DNA from: Streptosporangiaceae bacterium | GTDB taxonomy: Bacteria; Actinomycetota; Actinomycetes; Streptosporangiales; Streptosporangiaceae | Assembly (NCBI GenBank): GCA_019245115.1 | Contig: JAFARZ010000264.1 | Span: 1-49,011 of the forward strand | Length of the DNA: 49,011 nt | Direction: 5' to 3' | Part shown: positions 1 through 7,755 of the stretch, piece by piece | How positions within the stretch are numbered: the stretch's first letter is position 1 | Layout: each line of letters opens with the position of its first letter | Program-made: the position numbers and the translations under genes | The notes under the pieces: generated by a model | Databases searched by the model: none | What the model was told of the DNA's origin: nothing | Seen by the model: the letters and a program-made list of their open reading frames with translations, nothing else

Positions 1-1
1 C

Positions 2-511
2 GGCGACGACATCGGCTGGAGCGGGCCGCCGAGCGACGAGCTGTTCCAGTGGTGGCTCGACCAGGAGCGGGCGAGCGGCCTGTCGCTGTACGGGCGCAAG
101 CTGTGGGAGACGATGAGCTCCTACTGGCCGACCGGCGACCAGCAGCCCAACGCCACTCCGGCGCAGATCGAGTTCGCGCGGAACTGGCGGGACACGCCGA
201 AGGTGGTGTTCTCCTCGACGATCGACAAGGTCGACTGGAACACCCGCCTGGTCACCGGCGACGCGATCGCTGAGATCACCCGGCTCAAGGCCGAGGACGG
301 CGGCCCCATGAGCATCGGCGGCGCAACGCTCGCCGTGGCGGCCATGCGGGCCGGGCTGATCGACGAGTACGCACTGGTCACCAATCCGGTCCTGGTGGGC
401 GGCGGCACGCCGTTCTTCACCGCGATGGACAGCTGGGTGAACCTGAACCTGGTGGAGACTCGGACGTTTCCCGGCGGCGTGGTCCTGACCAGGTACGAGA
501 CGAGGCGCTGA
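2..511 (+). CDS. Dihydrofolate reductase family protein (RibD C-terminal-like), 5' partial
   Basis: The frame is open from base 2 and the start lies outside the window. The visible part reads as the C-terminal ~170 residues of the RibD_C/DHFR-like family common in actinobacteria: an early LYGRKLWETM stretch, a KVVFSSTIDKVDWNTRLV strand-turn, the nucleotide-site GGPMSIGGATLA segment, and VTNPVLVGGGTPFF near the end. In this family the fold binds NADPH and reduces pterin- or pyrimidine-like substrates, but most members have no proven substrate. It is probably cytoplasmic. The stop is followed by an AT-richer gap before the GH62 gene, so the two are probably not co-transcribed. Family confident, substrate unknown. 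Confidence 0.85.
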   Translation, partial: GDDIGWSGPPSDELFQWWLDQERASGLSLYGRKLWETMSSYWPTGDQQPNATPAQIEFARNWRDTPKVVFSSTIDKVDWNTRLVTGDAIAEITRLKAEDGGPMSIGGATLAVAAMRAGLIDEYALVTNPVLVGGGTPFFTAMDSWVNLNLVETRTFPGGVVLTRYETRR

Positions 512-648
512 GCGCGATTCCTCCGCGCGGTCAGTGCTTAAGGACGGCATAAACGCAGGTGACAGACTATCAAAAAGGTTTCGGAATATTTCGACGTGGA
601 ATTTCTTGATGTTTCGAGTAAACCATGGCACCGTCAACGTCAAGCGAA

Positions 649-662
649 TGTTAACGCTAACA
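649..662. promoter_or_regulatory. LacI-family-type operator upstream of GH62
   Basis: TGTTAACGCTAACA is a near-perfect dyad (one mismatched pair around the central CG) and matches the usual LacI/GalR operator form, as used by CebR- and XlnR-like sugar repressors in actinomycetes. It lies 23 bp before the chosen GH62 start, where a repressor would block transcription. No lacI-type gene is in the window, so the regulator must be encoded elsewhere. Confidence 0.7.
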
Positions 663-684
663 AGCGGTTGAGGTGATGCGTGAC

Positions 685-1869
685 ATGATGCGACGCCCGG
701 TCATTCCCGGGCGGGCACTTCAGGGTGTCCGCCTCCGAGCGGGATCAGAACCAAGCGCGGCGATGCTCTCGATCCGCAGCGTACGCACGCTCGCGGCGCT
801 CGCTGTCGGCACTGCGGTCGCGATCGCGGTAGCCGTCGGAGCCGTGGGCCTGACGGTCGGCCCGGCCGCCGCCTCTTCGCCCCAGCTTCCGGGAAGCTTC
901 AACAGGCACTTGCCGGGCAGCTTCACGTGGCGGTCCAGCGGCGTCCTGATCAGCCCGCATTCTGACTCCCACGACATCATCGCCGTCAAGGACCCGTCGG
1001 TGGTGCGTTACCACGGCAAGTGGTACGTGGCCGCCTCGACCGTGAACTCCTCCGGCTCCTACAGCATGGAGTTCCTCAGCTTCCGCAGCTGGTCGCGGGC
1101 GAGCTTCGCGATGCCGGTCTACGCCGACCAGACCGCCATCGGCACCGGCTACAAGACCGCGCCGCAGCTGTTCTACTACGCGCCGCGGAAGCTGTGGTAC
1201 CTGGTCTACCAGACCGGCAACAACATCGGCTACTCCACCAATCGCGACATCGCCAACCTGGCCGGGTGGAGCGCCACCCAGTACTTCTACTCCGGCATGC
1301 CGCCGATCATCACCCAGAACATCGGCTCGGGTTTCTGGGTCGACGCTTGGGTCATCTGCGACCGCGCCAACTGCTACCTGTTCTCCATGGACGACAACGG
1401 GCACCTGTACCGGTCGCAGACCTCCGTGGCGGACTTCCCCAACGACATGAGCCAGCCGGTCATCGCCGCATCCAACCCGGCCCGCTTCACCTTCTTCGAG
1501 GCCGACAACGTGTACAAGGTCGCAGGCACCGGCCAGTACCTGCTGATCGTCGAGGCGATCGGCTCCGACGGTCACCGGTATTTCACCTCCTACACCTCTA
1601 CCGCGATCAACGGCAGCTGGAACCCGCTGGCCAACACCGAAAGCAACCCGTTCATCCGGTCCACCAACGTCACCTTCGCAAGCGGCACCGCATGGACCCA
1701 GGACTTCAGCAGCGGCGAGATGATCCGCGACAGCTACGACCAGACCCTCACCGTCAGCCCCTGCCACATCCAGTACGTCTACCAGGGCGATGCTCCGGGC
1801 ACCTACAGCAGCTACAACGCCATTCCTTGGCGCCTTGGCATGGTCACCCAGACCAACTCCGCCTGCTAA
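685..1869 (+). CDS. Secreted GH62 alpha-L-arabinofuranosidase
   Basis: A 394-residue secreted glycoside hydrolase predicted to remove arabinose side chains from arabinoxylan or arabinan. After a basic N-region and a long hydrophobic segment ending in GPAAASS (about residue 65), the rest reads as one GH62 five-bladed propeller with no carbohydrate-binding module. Expected acidic residues are in place: Asp103 in KDPSVV (base), Asp220 in VDAWVI (pKa modulator) and Glu272 in FFEADNVYK (acid). Other family signatures are YKTAPQLFYY, LWYLVYQTG and IGYSTNRDI. The start is ambiguous. ATG 685 is chosen because GAGGTGA lies 8 bases upstream; GTG 673 and ATG 763, the latter giving a more compact signal peptide, are possible. 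A LacI-type operator just upstream suggests sugar induction. It converges on the 1975-4347 gene across a perfect hairpin. Confidence 0.9.
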   Translation: MMRRPVIPGRALQGVRLRAGSEPSAAMLSIRSVRTLAALAVGTAVAIAVAVGAVGLTVGPAAASSPQLPGSFNRHLPGSFTWRSSGVLISPHSDSHDIIAVKDPSVVRYHGKWYVAASTVNSSGSYSMEFLSFRSWSRASFAMPVYADQTAIGTGYKTAPQLFYYAPRKLWYLVYQTGNNIGYSTNRDIANLAGWSATQYFYSGMPPIITQNIGSGFWVDAWVICDRANCYLFSMDDNGHLYRSQTSVADFPNDMSQPVIAASNPARFTFFEADNVYKVAGTGQYLLIVEAIGSDGHRYFTSYTSTAINGSWNPLANTESNPFIRSTNVTFASGTAWTQDFSSGEMIRDSYDQTLTVSPCHIQYVYQGDAPGTYSSYNAIPWRLGMVTQTNSAC

Positions 1870-1891
1870 CGGGGGCCAGTCAATGACACAG

Positions 1892-1943
1892 GCACCACCG
1901 CCCGTTCGTTTGAAAGATCCTTAAAACGAACGGGCGGTGGTGC
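1892..1943. repeat. Hairpin repeat family 1, copy A
   Basis: A perfect 20-bp inverted repeat (arms 1892-1911 and 1924-1943, core CACCGCCCGTTCGTTT) with a 12-base loop. It lies 22 bp after the GH62 stop and 31 bp before the stop of the converging regulator gene. It has no strong T-run, so if it is a terminator it is a bidirectional, I-shaped one. Related copies occur at 12201, 12393, 13523, 22240 and 38762. Confidence 0.85.
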
Positions 1944-1974
1944 TTCTTCCAAGCGCCCCCGGCGGAGGAGACCC

Positions 1975-4347
1975 TCACCCTCGGACTCGGCAGCGACTCC
2001 CATCGAGCCTGGCTCGGACCGCGGCGGCGTCTGGATGTCGCAGGTCGTCCAGGATGGCCAGCGCCTCCTGCCAGGTGCGTGCGGCGGTTCGCATGTCCTT
2101 TGCGGCGTGCTGGGTATCACCGAGGTGGACCAGTGTGTCGGCCTGGTAGTAGCGATTGCCGAGCTCGCAGTACAGGCCGAGCGCGTTTTCATACGCGGCG
2201 ACGGCCTCGGTATGGCTGCCGAGGTGATGGTGTGCGTAGCCGAGGCTGTCCCAGGCTGCCGCTTCACCATGGCGATCGCCGAGCTCGCGGTACAGGTCGA
2301 GAGCGTGGTCGCAGCAGGAGATGGCCTGGCGATAGTCGAGAAGGTGGGCATGAAACCAGCCGATCGCGTTGAGCGCGTCAGCCTGGCCAGCTCGCTGCCC
2401 GGCAGTACGGAACAGGGTCAGCGCCTGCTGGGAATGGCGTAGCGCCTCGCCGTAGCGGCCCTGGCGTTCCAGCACCATGCCAGCGAACTGGTTGGCGCGT
2501 GCCATCCCCTTGAGGTCGCCTGAGCGCTGGTACAGGTCGAGGGCTTGCCGCAGGTGGGAATGAGCGTCGTCGTACAAGCCGAGCCTGCTCCCGGCGATGC
2601 CCAGATGATCATGCAGGTGTGCCTGCCCAGCCGGATCGTCGCAAAGCTCGGCGGCCGACAGTGCCTTGTTCAGCATCGTGTACCAATCGGCCCAGTGTCC
2701 GCGCCGGTCGAGGAAGCGTCCGATTGCCCAGGCCAGCTGCCATGCGTGGATCTCCGACCCGGTATCGACCGCCAGCGAGATGACGGCCAGGAGCACGCGG
2801 TGCTCGGCTTCGAACCAGGCCAGGGCCTCGCTGCTATCGGCGAGCTGTTCCGGCGCCACACCTGTCTGCGGAGCGGGCAGATCGAGTGGATCCCGGCCTG
2901 GGCTGAGCAGCAGGGCGGCCGAGTGCGCGGTGTGAAGGTAGTGGTCAAGCGCCCGGCGGATGGCGGCATGCCTGGATGCCTCGCTTTCCGTTGCCCTAGC
3001 CTGTTCTTCGGCGTAGACACGCAGCAGGTCATGGCATCGGTAGCGGCCGATCAGGGGTTCGGTCATCAGTGCTGCCGCGCGGAGATCGGCTAGCGCGCCT
3101 CGCGCTTCGGGAAGCGGGATCCCGGCCAGGCTCGCGGCGGCCTGAGCCGTGATGTCGGGTCCTGGGTGCAGACCGGATAGCCGGAATATCCGCGCCGCGG
3201 CTGCCGTGATGTTGTCGTATGAGCAGGAGAACGCCGCGCGCACGTTGCTCGTCAGGTCACCGGCGTCCAGGACGTCAAGGCGGCCGTGGGCGTCGCGTAG
3301 CTCGGCGGCGATCCGGCCAAGCGGGTAATCCGGGTGAGCCGCTGCCAGAGCGGCAACCACGCACACGGCCAGTGGCAGTCCAGCGCACAGCGCGAGCAGC
3401 TCGGCGGCAGCGGCGGGCTCTGCGGCGAGCCGGTCCGCGCCGATACGCCTGGCTAGCAGCTGGTGTGCTTCGCGCGGGCCGAACAGGTCCAGGGTGAGCG
3501 GGCGCGCGCCCTCGGCCGCGATCAGGCCGGTGAGCTGGTTTCGGCTGGTGACGATTACCATGCAGCCCGACGAGCCAGGCAGGAGCGGGCGTACTTGTTC
3601 CGCGTCCCGCGCGTTGTCGAGCACGACCAGCACCCGGCGGTCGGTCAGCAGGCTGCGGTACATCGCGGTCTGGCCTTCCACGCCATCCGGGATGCGTTCC
3701 GTCGGCAGGCCGAGCGCTTCGAGGAATCCACGCAACGCCGTCGAAGGCGCTGTCGTGCCGCCCGAGGGATCATAGCCACGCAGGTCGATGAAGAGCTGCC
3801 CGTCAGGGAACCGGCTGGCGCTGTGGTGTGCCCATCGAACGGCGAGTGCTGTCTTGCCGACGCCCGCGGTCCCGCTGATAACCGATACCAGCAACCTTCC
3901 CGGGACGTCGGCATCGTCGGTCAGCTCGGCCAGTTCGTCCAGCATGCCGAGCTCGTTCACCCGGCCAGTGAAGTACGCGGCGGTCGGCGGCAGCTGACGC
4001 GGCCGGGTGACCGCGCTGTCCGTCCGCGTGCGTTCGCATGACGAGACGAAAGCCAGCTCCCACAGCTCGACGAGGTGCGCGGCGTCGATGTCCAGGTCGG
4101 TCAGTTTTTCCGCAAGCCTCCTGATGGCCCTTCGCGGAGGGCGTGAGTGGCCATTCAGCCACCTGCTCCACTGTGACTTGCTGTAGGAAAACGACTCAGT
4201 GGCCGAAGACTTGGCCAACGAGGTCGATTCTTCCAGGCCGCGCACCGTAAGATCCGCGGTGTCGATCAGTCTCCGCAGTTCGGCAAAGAAGTTCCGCTCC
4301 CTGGACGGCATTCCGGCGGGCAGGTCCGGACGTTTCTTGTCACTCAT
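1975..4347 (-). CDS. HTH - NB-ARC - TPR transcriptional regulator (AfsR-like, no BTAD)
   Basis: A 790-residue STAND regulator. Residues ~18-85 form an XRE-like helix-turn-helix (KSQWSRWLNGHSRPPRRAI). Next comes an NB-ARC ATPase with P-loop GTAGVGKT (159-166), FIDLRGYDP, Walker B VLVVLDNARD and GLPLAV. The C-terminal ~250 residues are TPR units of about 40 residues (RQALDLYQRSGDLKGMARANQFAGMVLERQGRYGEALRHSQQAL and onwards). It resembles AfsR-type proteins with the winged SARP/BTAD domain replaced by an XRE domain. In the family, ligand or protein binding on the TPRs opens the ATPase and activates the DNA-binding domain. It is divergent from three tandem secreted proteins, with a phased GTCCC array between, which makes them its likely targets (inference). 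Confidence 0.9.
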   Translation of the reverse strand: MSDKKRPDLPAGMPSRERNFFAELRRLIDTADLTVRGLEESTSLAKSSATESFSYSKSQWSRWLNGHSRPPRRAIRRLAEKLTDLDIDAAHLVELWELAFVSSCERTRTDSAVTRPRQLPPTAAYFTGRVNELGMLDELAELTDDADVPGRLLVSVISGTAGVGKTALAVRWAHHSASRFPDGQLFIDLRGYDPSGGTTAPSTALRGFLEALGLPTERIPDGVEGQTAMYRSLLTDRRVLVVLDNARDAEQVRPLLPGSSGCMVIVTSRNQLTGLIAAEGARPLTLDLFGPREAHQLLARRIGADRLAAEPAAAAELLALCAGLPLAVCVVAALAAAHPDYPLGRIAAELRDAHGRLDVLDAGDLTSNVRAAFSCSYDNITAAAARIFRLSGLHPGPDITAQAAASLAGIPLPEARGALADLRAAALMTEPLIGRYRCHDLLRVYAEEQARATESEASRHAAIRRALDHYLHTAHSAALLLSPGRDPLDLPAPQTGVAPEQLADSSEALAWFEAEHRVLLAVISLAVDTGSEIHAWQLAWAIGRFLDRRGHWADWYTMLNKALSAAELCDDPAGQAHLHDHLGIAGSRLGLYDDAHSHLRQALDLYQRSGDLKGMARANQFAGMVLERQGRYGEALRHSQQALTLFRTAGQRAGQADALNAIGWFHAHLLDYRQAISCCDHALDLYRELGDRHGEAAAWDSLGYAHHHLGSHTEAVAAYENALGLYCELGNRYYQADTLVHLGDTQHAAKDMRTAARTWQEALAILDDLRHPDAAAVRARLDGSRCRVRG

Positions 4348-4459
4348 CCCAGGGAACCCCTGACCCTTCGACGTCGGCCGGATCCTGCGGAGCCGCCGAC
4401 GTGGCCGGCGGCCCTGCCACGGCCAACATATCGCCGCACACCGGCTTGGTCACGCCCTC

Positions 4460-4500
4460 GTCCCAGCTAGTCCCGCACCGTCCCATTTTGTCCCAAATGG
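4460..4500. promoter_or_regulatory. Four GTCCC direct repeats at exact 10-bp spacing
   Basis: GTCCC begins at 4460, 4470, 4480 and 4490, one per DNA helical turn. The last is embedded in an inverted repeat, CCATTT (4483-4488) and AAATGG (4495-4500). The array sits in the divergent intergenic region, about 113 bp from the regulator start (4347) and about 198 bp from the first secreted gene (4693). Such phased boxes are typical of sites where several regulator subunits bind one face of DNA. The rest of the 345-bp gap holds no convincing gene. Confidence 0.6.
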
Positions 4501-4692
4501 AAAGGGAGAGAAGCCACCCGGTCGTTTCTCTGAGCATACTTATCGGTGTGGAAAGCGCGGTCGCCACAGCACAGCGCTTGAGCGGGCTGCCGGTACCAAT
4601 GGGTTCAGTGCCGATCAGGCGCGTGAGCCTGAAGGCACCATGAAGCTACTACTCGCGGTTATTAGCGAAAAGGAATACAAGGAGGATCTCAG

Positions 4693-5118
4693 ATGCGGAT
4701 CCCGCGCGGGGTGTCACGATTCTCTCGGGTCATAGGTGCAGCGGCTCTGCTCGCGGGCGCGTTCGGGCTATGGTCCACCCAGCCGGCCTTTGCTGGCTTC
4801 AATGCTTGCGGGGACTCCACCATCGCCCAGCCCACGGCTGTTCATAAGCTTCCGTCCGATTCGTCGCCGACGGTTCAATTCCTGAATCAAGGCGCTCCGG
4901 TGAACGAAGGCTACTGCGAATATTTTAATAATGTCAGTGAAGGGCACTGGTATATGACGGTCCGGACGACGAATGGCTCGAATGGAGGCGTCGGGTTCAT
5001 ATGGGTCCAGCGTCTGTATTGGGGCAGCCAGCACGTGTGCGCGACACCCGGCGACCCCTACGATCTCCACGTCATTGGCGGTTCCGATGGTGTGTGCCCG
5101 CTTATCCGGTACAGCTAA
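4693..5118 (+). CDS. Small secreted SH3-like protein, tandem paralog 1
   Basis: 141 residues. A signal peptide with hydrophobic core VIGAAALLAGAFGLWS ends at AFA. The mature ~110-residue domain has the layout of bacterial SH3 (SH3b) domains: AVHKLPSDSSPTVQFLNQG, then a Cys-containing turn, then GHWYMTV, GVGFIWVQRLYWGSQHVC. Four cysteines in the mature part could form disulfides. GGAGG lies 7 bases before the ATG. First of three tandem paralogs with the same architecture. GC is lower than in neighbouring genes. Role unknown; SH3b domains elsewhere bind peptidoglycan or peptides. The N- and C-terminal ends differ from paralog 2 while the core is nearly identical at DNA level. Confidence 0.85.
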   Translation: MRIPRGVSRFSRVIGAAALLAGAFGLWSTQPAFAGFNACGDSTIAQPTAVHKLPSDSSPTVQFLNQGAPVNEGYCEYFNNVSEGHWYMTVRTTNGSNGGVGFIWVQRLYWGSQHVCATPGDPYDLHVIGGSDGVCPLIRYS

Positions 5119-5156
5119 GCCCTCTATTCCACTAATACGGGAAGGAGAGTTCCGAA

Positions 5157-5585
5157 ATGCGGATCCCGTGCGGGGCGTCACGATTCATCCGGATCACAGG
5201 GGCCGGAGCTCTACTCGCGGGCGCCCTAGGGGCGTGGTCGACCGGGCCGGCGTCCGCTGCCGACGCCAGCGATTACTGTCACGATGGCACCATCGCCCAG
5301 CCCACAGCTGTTCATAAGCTTCCGTCCGATTCGTCGCCGACGGTTCAATTCCTGAATCAAGGCGCTCCGGTGAACGAAGGCTACTGCGAATATTTTAATA
5401 ATGTCAGTGAAGGGCACTGGTATATGACGGTCCAGACGACGAACGGCTCGAATGGAGGCGTCGGGTTCATATGGGTCCAGCGTCTGTATTGGGGCAGCCA
5501 GCACCTATGTTCGTATATCTATGGTTATGGCTACGTCGAAGATCGAATCGGCAGCAGCGCCTGTCCGCTTCATAACTATTCCTAA
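5157..5585 (+). CDS. Small secreted SH3-like protein, tandem paralog 2
   Basis: 142 residues. A signal peptide (GAGALLAGALGAWS to ASA) is followed by the same SH3-like domain as its upstream neighbour. From 5289 to 5504 the DNA matches 4819-5034 with about three changes in 216 bases, whereas the signal peptide and last ~30 residues (YIYGYGYVEDRIGSSACPLHNYS) are clearly different. This points to recent duplication or gene conversion of the core only. GGAAGGAGAG precedes the ATG. It lies 38 bp after paralog 1, probably the same transcript. Function unknown. Confidence 0.85.
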   Translation: MRIPCGASRFIRITGAGALLAGALGAWSTGPASAADASDYCHDGTIAQPTAVHKLPSDSSPTVQFLNQGAPVNEGYCEYFNNVSEGHWYMTVQTTNGSNGGVGFIWVQRLYWGSQHLCSYIYGYGYVEDRIGSSACPLHNYS

Positions 5586-5659
5586 GTTCCTTATTCCGCC
5601 AGATTGATGGCGGTGGTTCGTCCAGGTGCCTCTCAAGGCCCACGCAAGGAGGATTTGAG

Positions 5660-6100
5660 ATGCGGGTTCCGCGCAGAATGTCACGACTCTCCCGGATCAT
5701 AGGTGCAGGGGTTCTGTTCGCGGGCGCGCTGGGGCTCTGGTCAGCCGCACCAGCGTCCGCGACCACCGCGACCAACGAAACCTGTTACGACATAGCCCAG
5801 GCACAGCCCACACAGGCCCACCAAGTCCCGTCGGATTCTTCGCCGACCGAACAGTCCTTCTCCGCGAACACCACGATCTACGGAAACTGCAACTTCTGGA
5901 ACAATGCCGGTGAAGGCCACTGGTATATGCGAGTTTACCTGACAAATGGGAAAAATGGCGGCGTAGGGTATATCTGGGTTCAGCGCCTGGCGTGGGGAAG
6001 CCAGCACGAGTGCTTCGTCCTGGGCGATCAGCTGGGCGTGCCGCGCGGCGTATACCAGATTTCGGGCTCTCTACCCTGTCCTCTAACGAGTATCGGGTAA
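5660..6100 (+). CDS. Small secreted SH3-like protein, tandem paralog 3
   Basis: 146 residues; the most diverged of the three. The signal peptide starts MRVPRRMSRLSRIIGAGVLF and ends ASA. The domain keeps QAHQVPSDSSPTEQSF, GHWYMRV, TNGKNGGVGYIWVQRLAWGSQHEC, and its C-terminal tail is unique. AAGGAGG lies 7 bases before the ATG, almost the same leader as paralog 1. It converges on the DUF2231 gene with only 17 bp between stops. Likely expressed with the other two; function unknown. Confidence 0.85.
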   Translation: MRVPRRMSRLSRIIGAGVLFAGALGLWSAAPASATTATNETCYDIAQAQPTQAHQVPSDSSPTEQSFSANTTIYGNCNFWNNAGEGHWYMRVYLTNGKNGGVGYIWVQRLAWGSQHECFVLGDQLGVPRGVYQISGSLPCPLTSIG

Positions 6101-6117
6101 TAACAAGCCGGCTGCCG

Positions 6118-6753
6118 TCAGGTCCACCTGAGCCGGCGGCGGTCGGGTGCCGCCAGACGCGGCCGCAGCCGCGATCGTGCGGCCACTCCGCGGGCGAGGC
6201 GGGGGTCGGCGGTGCCGACTTTGCGAGCGAGCGAGAGGTGACCGCCCAGGTACCCGCCGGCCCAGGCCGCGGTGCCCCCGGCAAGGGCGAACCCGACGCC
6301 GGCCCGGTGGTGCCCGGCCAGCCGGGCGGCGAATGACACCGCGTAGCAGCCTGCGGCGGCCGTGTTGATCGCCGCGTGCGCCACGCCCACGCGCTGCGAC
6401 CGCCGGTCGGTGGCCGCCCACTCGACCAGCCCGCTGAGCACCGTCGGCACGGCGGCGACCAGCCCGAAACCGACCAGCTTGGTGGCTGCCGGGCGTGCGG
6501 CCTCGCCCTCGCTAAGGTCCAGGATGGAGGCGCTCAGCCAGGCGCCGAGCGGAAAGTCGGTCAGCAGTGGGTGCAGCGCATGCCCGATCGGCACTCCAGC
6601 CAGGGCATCACGCAGGGCAGCACGCCGTGTCAGCGGCCCGGCCAGGCGCGACACCAGGGGCCGGGTACGCTCAAGCGCTGCCGCGTCTTCAGCCGCGGTC
6701 ACCGTGTGCGCCAGCCAGCCTGGCGGACGCCGTGCCCAGTTCCGGTAATCCAT
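6118..6753 (-). CDS. DUF2231 membrane protein
   Basis: A 211-residue membrane protein with the DUF2231 layout: a cytoplasmic lead, a conserved GHALHPLLTDFPLGAWLSASILD stretch and four hydrophobic helices (FGLVAAVPTVLSGLVEW, HAAINTAAAGCYAVSFAARL, GVGFALAGGTAAWAGGYLGG). Family members often sit near Rieske or redox proteins; here residues ~180-211 are only a basic tail. The start at 6753 is preferred to upstream in-frame codons because AAGGAGG ends 4 bases before it. Biochemical role unknown. Confidence 0.85.
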   Translation of the reverse strand: MDYRNWARRPPGWLAHTVTAAEDAAALERTRPLVSRLAGPLTRRAALRDALAGVPIGHALHPLLTDFPLGAWLSASILDLSEGEAARPAATKLVGFGLVAAVPTVLSGLVEWAATDRRSQRVGVAHAAINTAAAGCYAVSFAARLAGHHRAGVGFALAGGTAAWAGGYLGGHLSLARKVGTADPRLARGVAARSRLRPRLAAPDRRRLRWT

Positions 6754-6934
6754 CAGCCCTCCTTGCACGCTGCGCTGCCCGCCTTAGCTATCCGGTGGGC
6801 CAGCGGGTAAACGCGTGGTGACACCGGACTGAGACCGCGGACGGTGGTTTAACGGACCGTCACCTGGTAAGCACGGCAGGACATATCGCGCGGTTCGGAA
6901 AAGAGCCATCCCTCCCTGTTTTCCTGGAGCCGTC

Positions 6935-7542
6935 ATGCTTGACAGTCCCGCATCCACTCCGCACGGTCGCGCAGAGCGTCGCTCCTGGCGCACGCTGGCC
7001 GGAATCCTGCTCCTGGCCGACGCCGCCATCCACGCCTATGAGGTCCTCGGCGACGACGTCCCGTTCCTCATCGGCGGCTTCATCGCCACCGCCGCCGGGA
7101 CGGCCGCCGGCGCCTACCTGCTGATCACCCGCGCGCCGCGGCTGGCTGGATCCTCGGCGGCCTGACCGCGCTGATGACCTTCCTCGGGTACATCGTCACC
7201 CGGGCGACCCCCGTCCCCGGCGACCAGGACGATTTCGGCAACTGGGGCGAGCCGCTCGGCGTCGCCTCGCTGGTCATCGAGGCCATCCTGGTCATCCTGG
7301 CCGTTTGGGCGCTGACCGGCCGCCACCAGGTCCGCACCCGCCACCTGGTGCAGGAGGCCAAGGCCGTCACCCCCGGCCTGTCCGAGGACGTCCCGCCACC
7401 GCGCCAACCATCTGACCAGGTGCCGCAATCTCACGACCCGAGCGTTCTGGGCACAGGCCAGCGCGCAGATCGGCCTGGCGGAGATGACTTAGTGGGCTGG
7501 ATCGAAAGTTCGTCCAGGGGCTGCGCTCGCCCAACCCCGTGA
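6935..7542 (+). pseudogene. Four-helix membrane protein with a frameshift near 7145
   Basis: The first frame gives 76 residues with two helices (LAGILLLADAAIHAYEVL, FLIGGFIATAAGTAAGAYLLI) and stops at 7165. The next frame, entered around 7145, continues naturally as GWILGGLTALMTFLGYIVTRATPVPGDQDDFGNWGEPLGV and a fourth helix (LVIEAILVILAVWAL). Together they make one four-helix membrane protein of about 200 residues, so a one-base change near 7140-7150 has split it (a real lesion or a sequence error). The far C-terminus after ~7380 looks non-native. CTGGAG precedes the ATG. Not assigned to a family. Confidence 0.6.
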
Positions 7543-7617
7543 TTGTCACAACCATGGGGTCAGGTGCCCATGAATGTGACATGGGTGCGGCTCCTCCAGA
7601 GTGGGCAACATGCCGGT

Positions 7618-7719
7618 GGCACCGATGGCACCACCGGCGACATGCCGGTGGTGCCATCGGTGCCGCTCAAACCGATCAGTAGCGCTATTAGAGCGTGCCC
7701 GATGGTGCCATCGGTGCCG
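7618..7719. repeat. Hairpin repeat family 2, locus 1 (CCGATGG/CCATCGG)
   Basis: A perfect 21-bp inverted repeat (7618-7638 with 7644-7664, loop GACAT), then a second palindrome around 7700-7715 (CCGATGGTGCCATCGG) inside GAGCGTGCC...GGTGCCG. Locus 2 at 12085-12161 has the same arrangement with the same ~54-bp spacing. It lies between the converging frameshifted membrane gene and the oxidoreductase gene, like the family 1 hairpins. Nothing else is seen in 7543-7755. Confidence 0.75.
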
Positions 7720-7755
7720 CTGGCCAGGGAGCAGCACAGTGGCGGTCGCAGACCG

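Noticed and set aside
745..1767. Long minus-strand frame across the GH62 gene
   Set aside because: Mirror of a GC-rich gene; composition is Val/Gly/Arg-rich with no domain, whereas the plus strand gives a complete GH62 enzyme.
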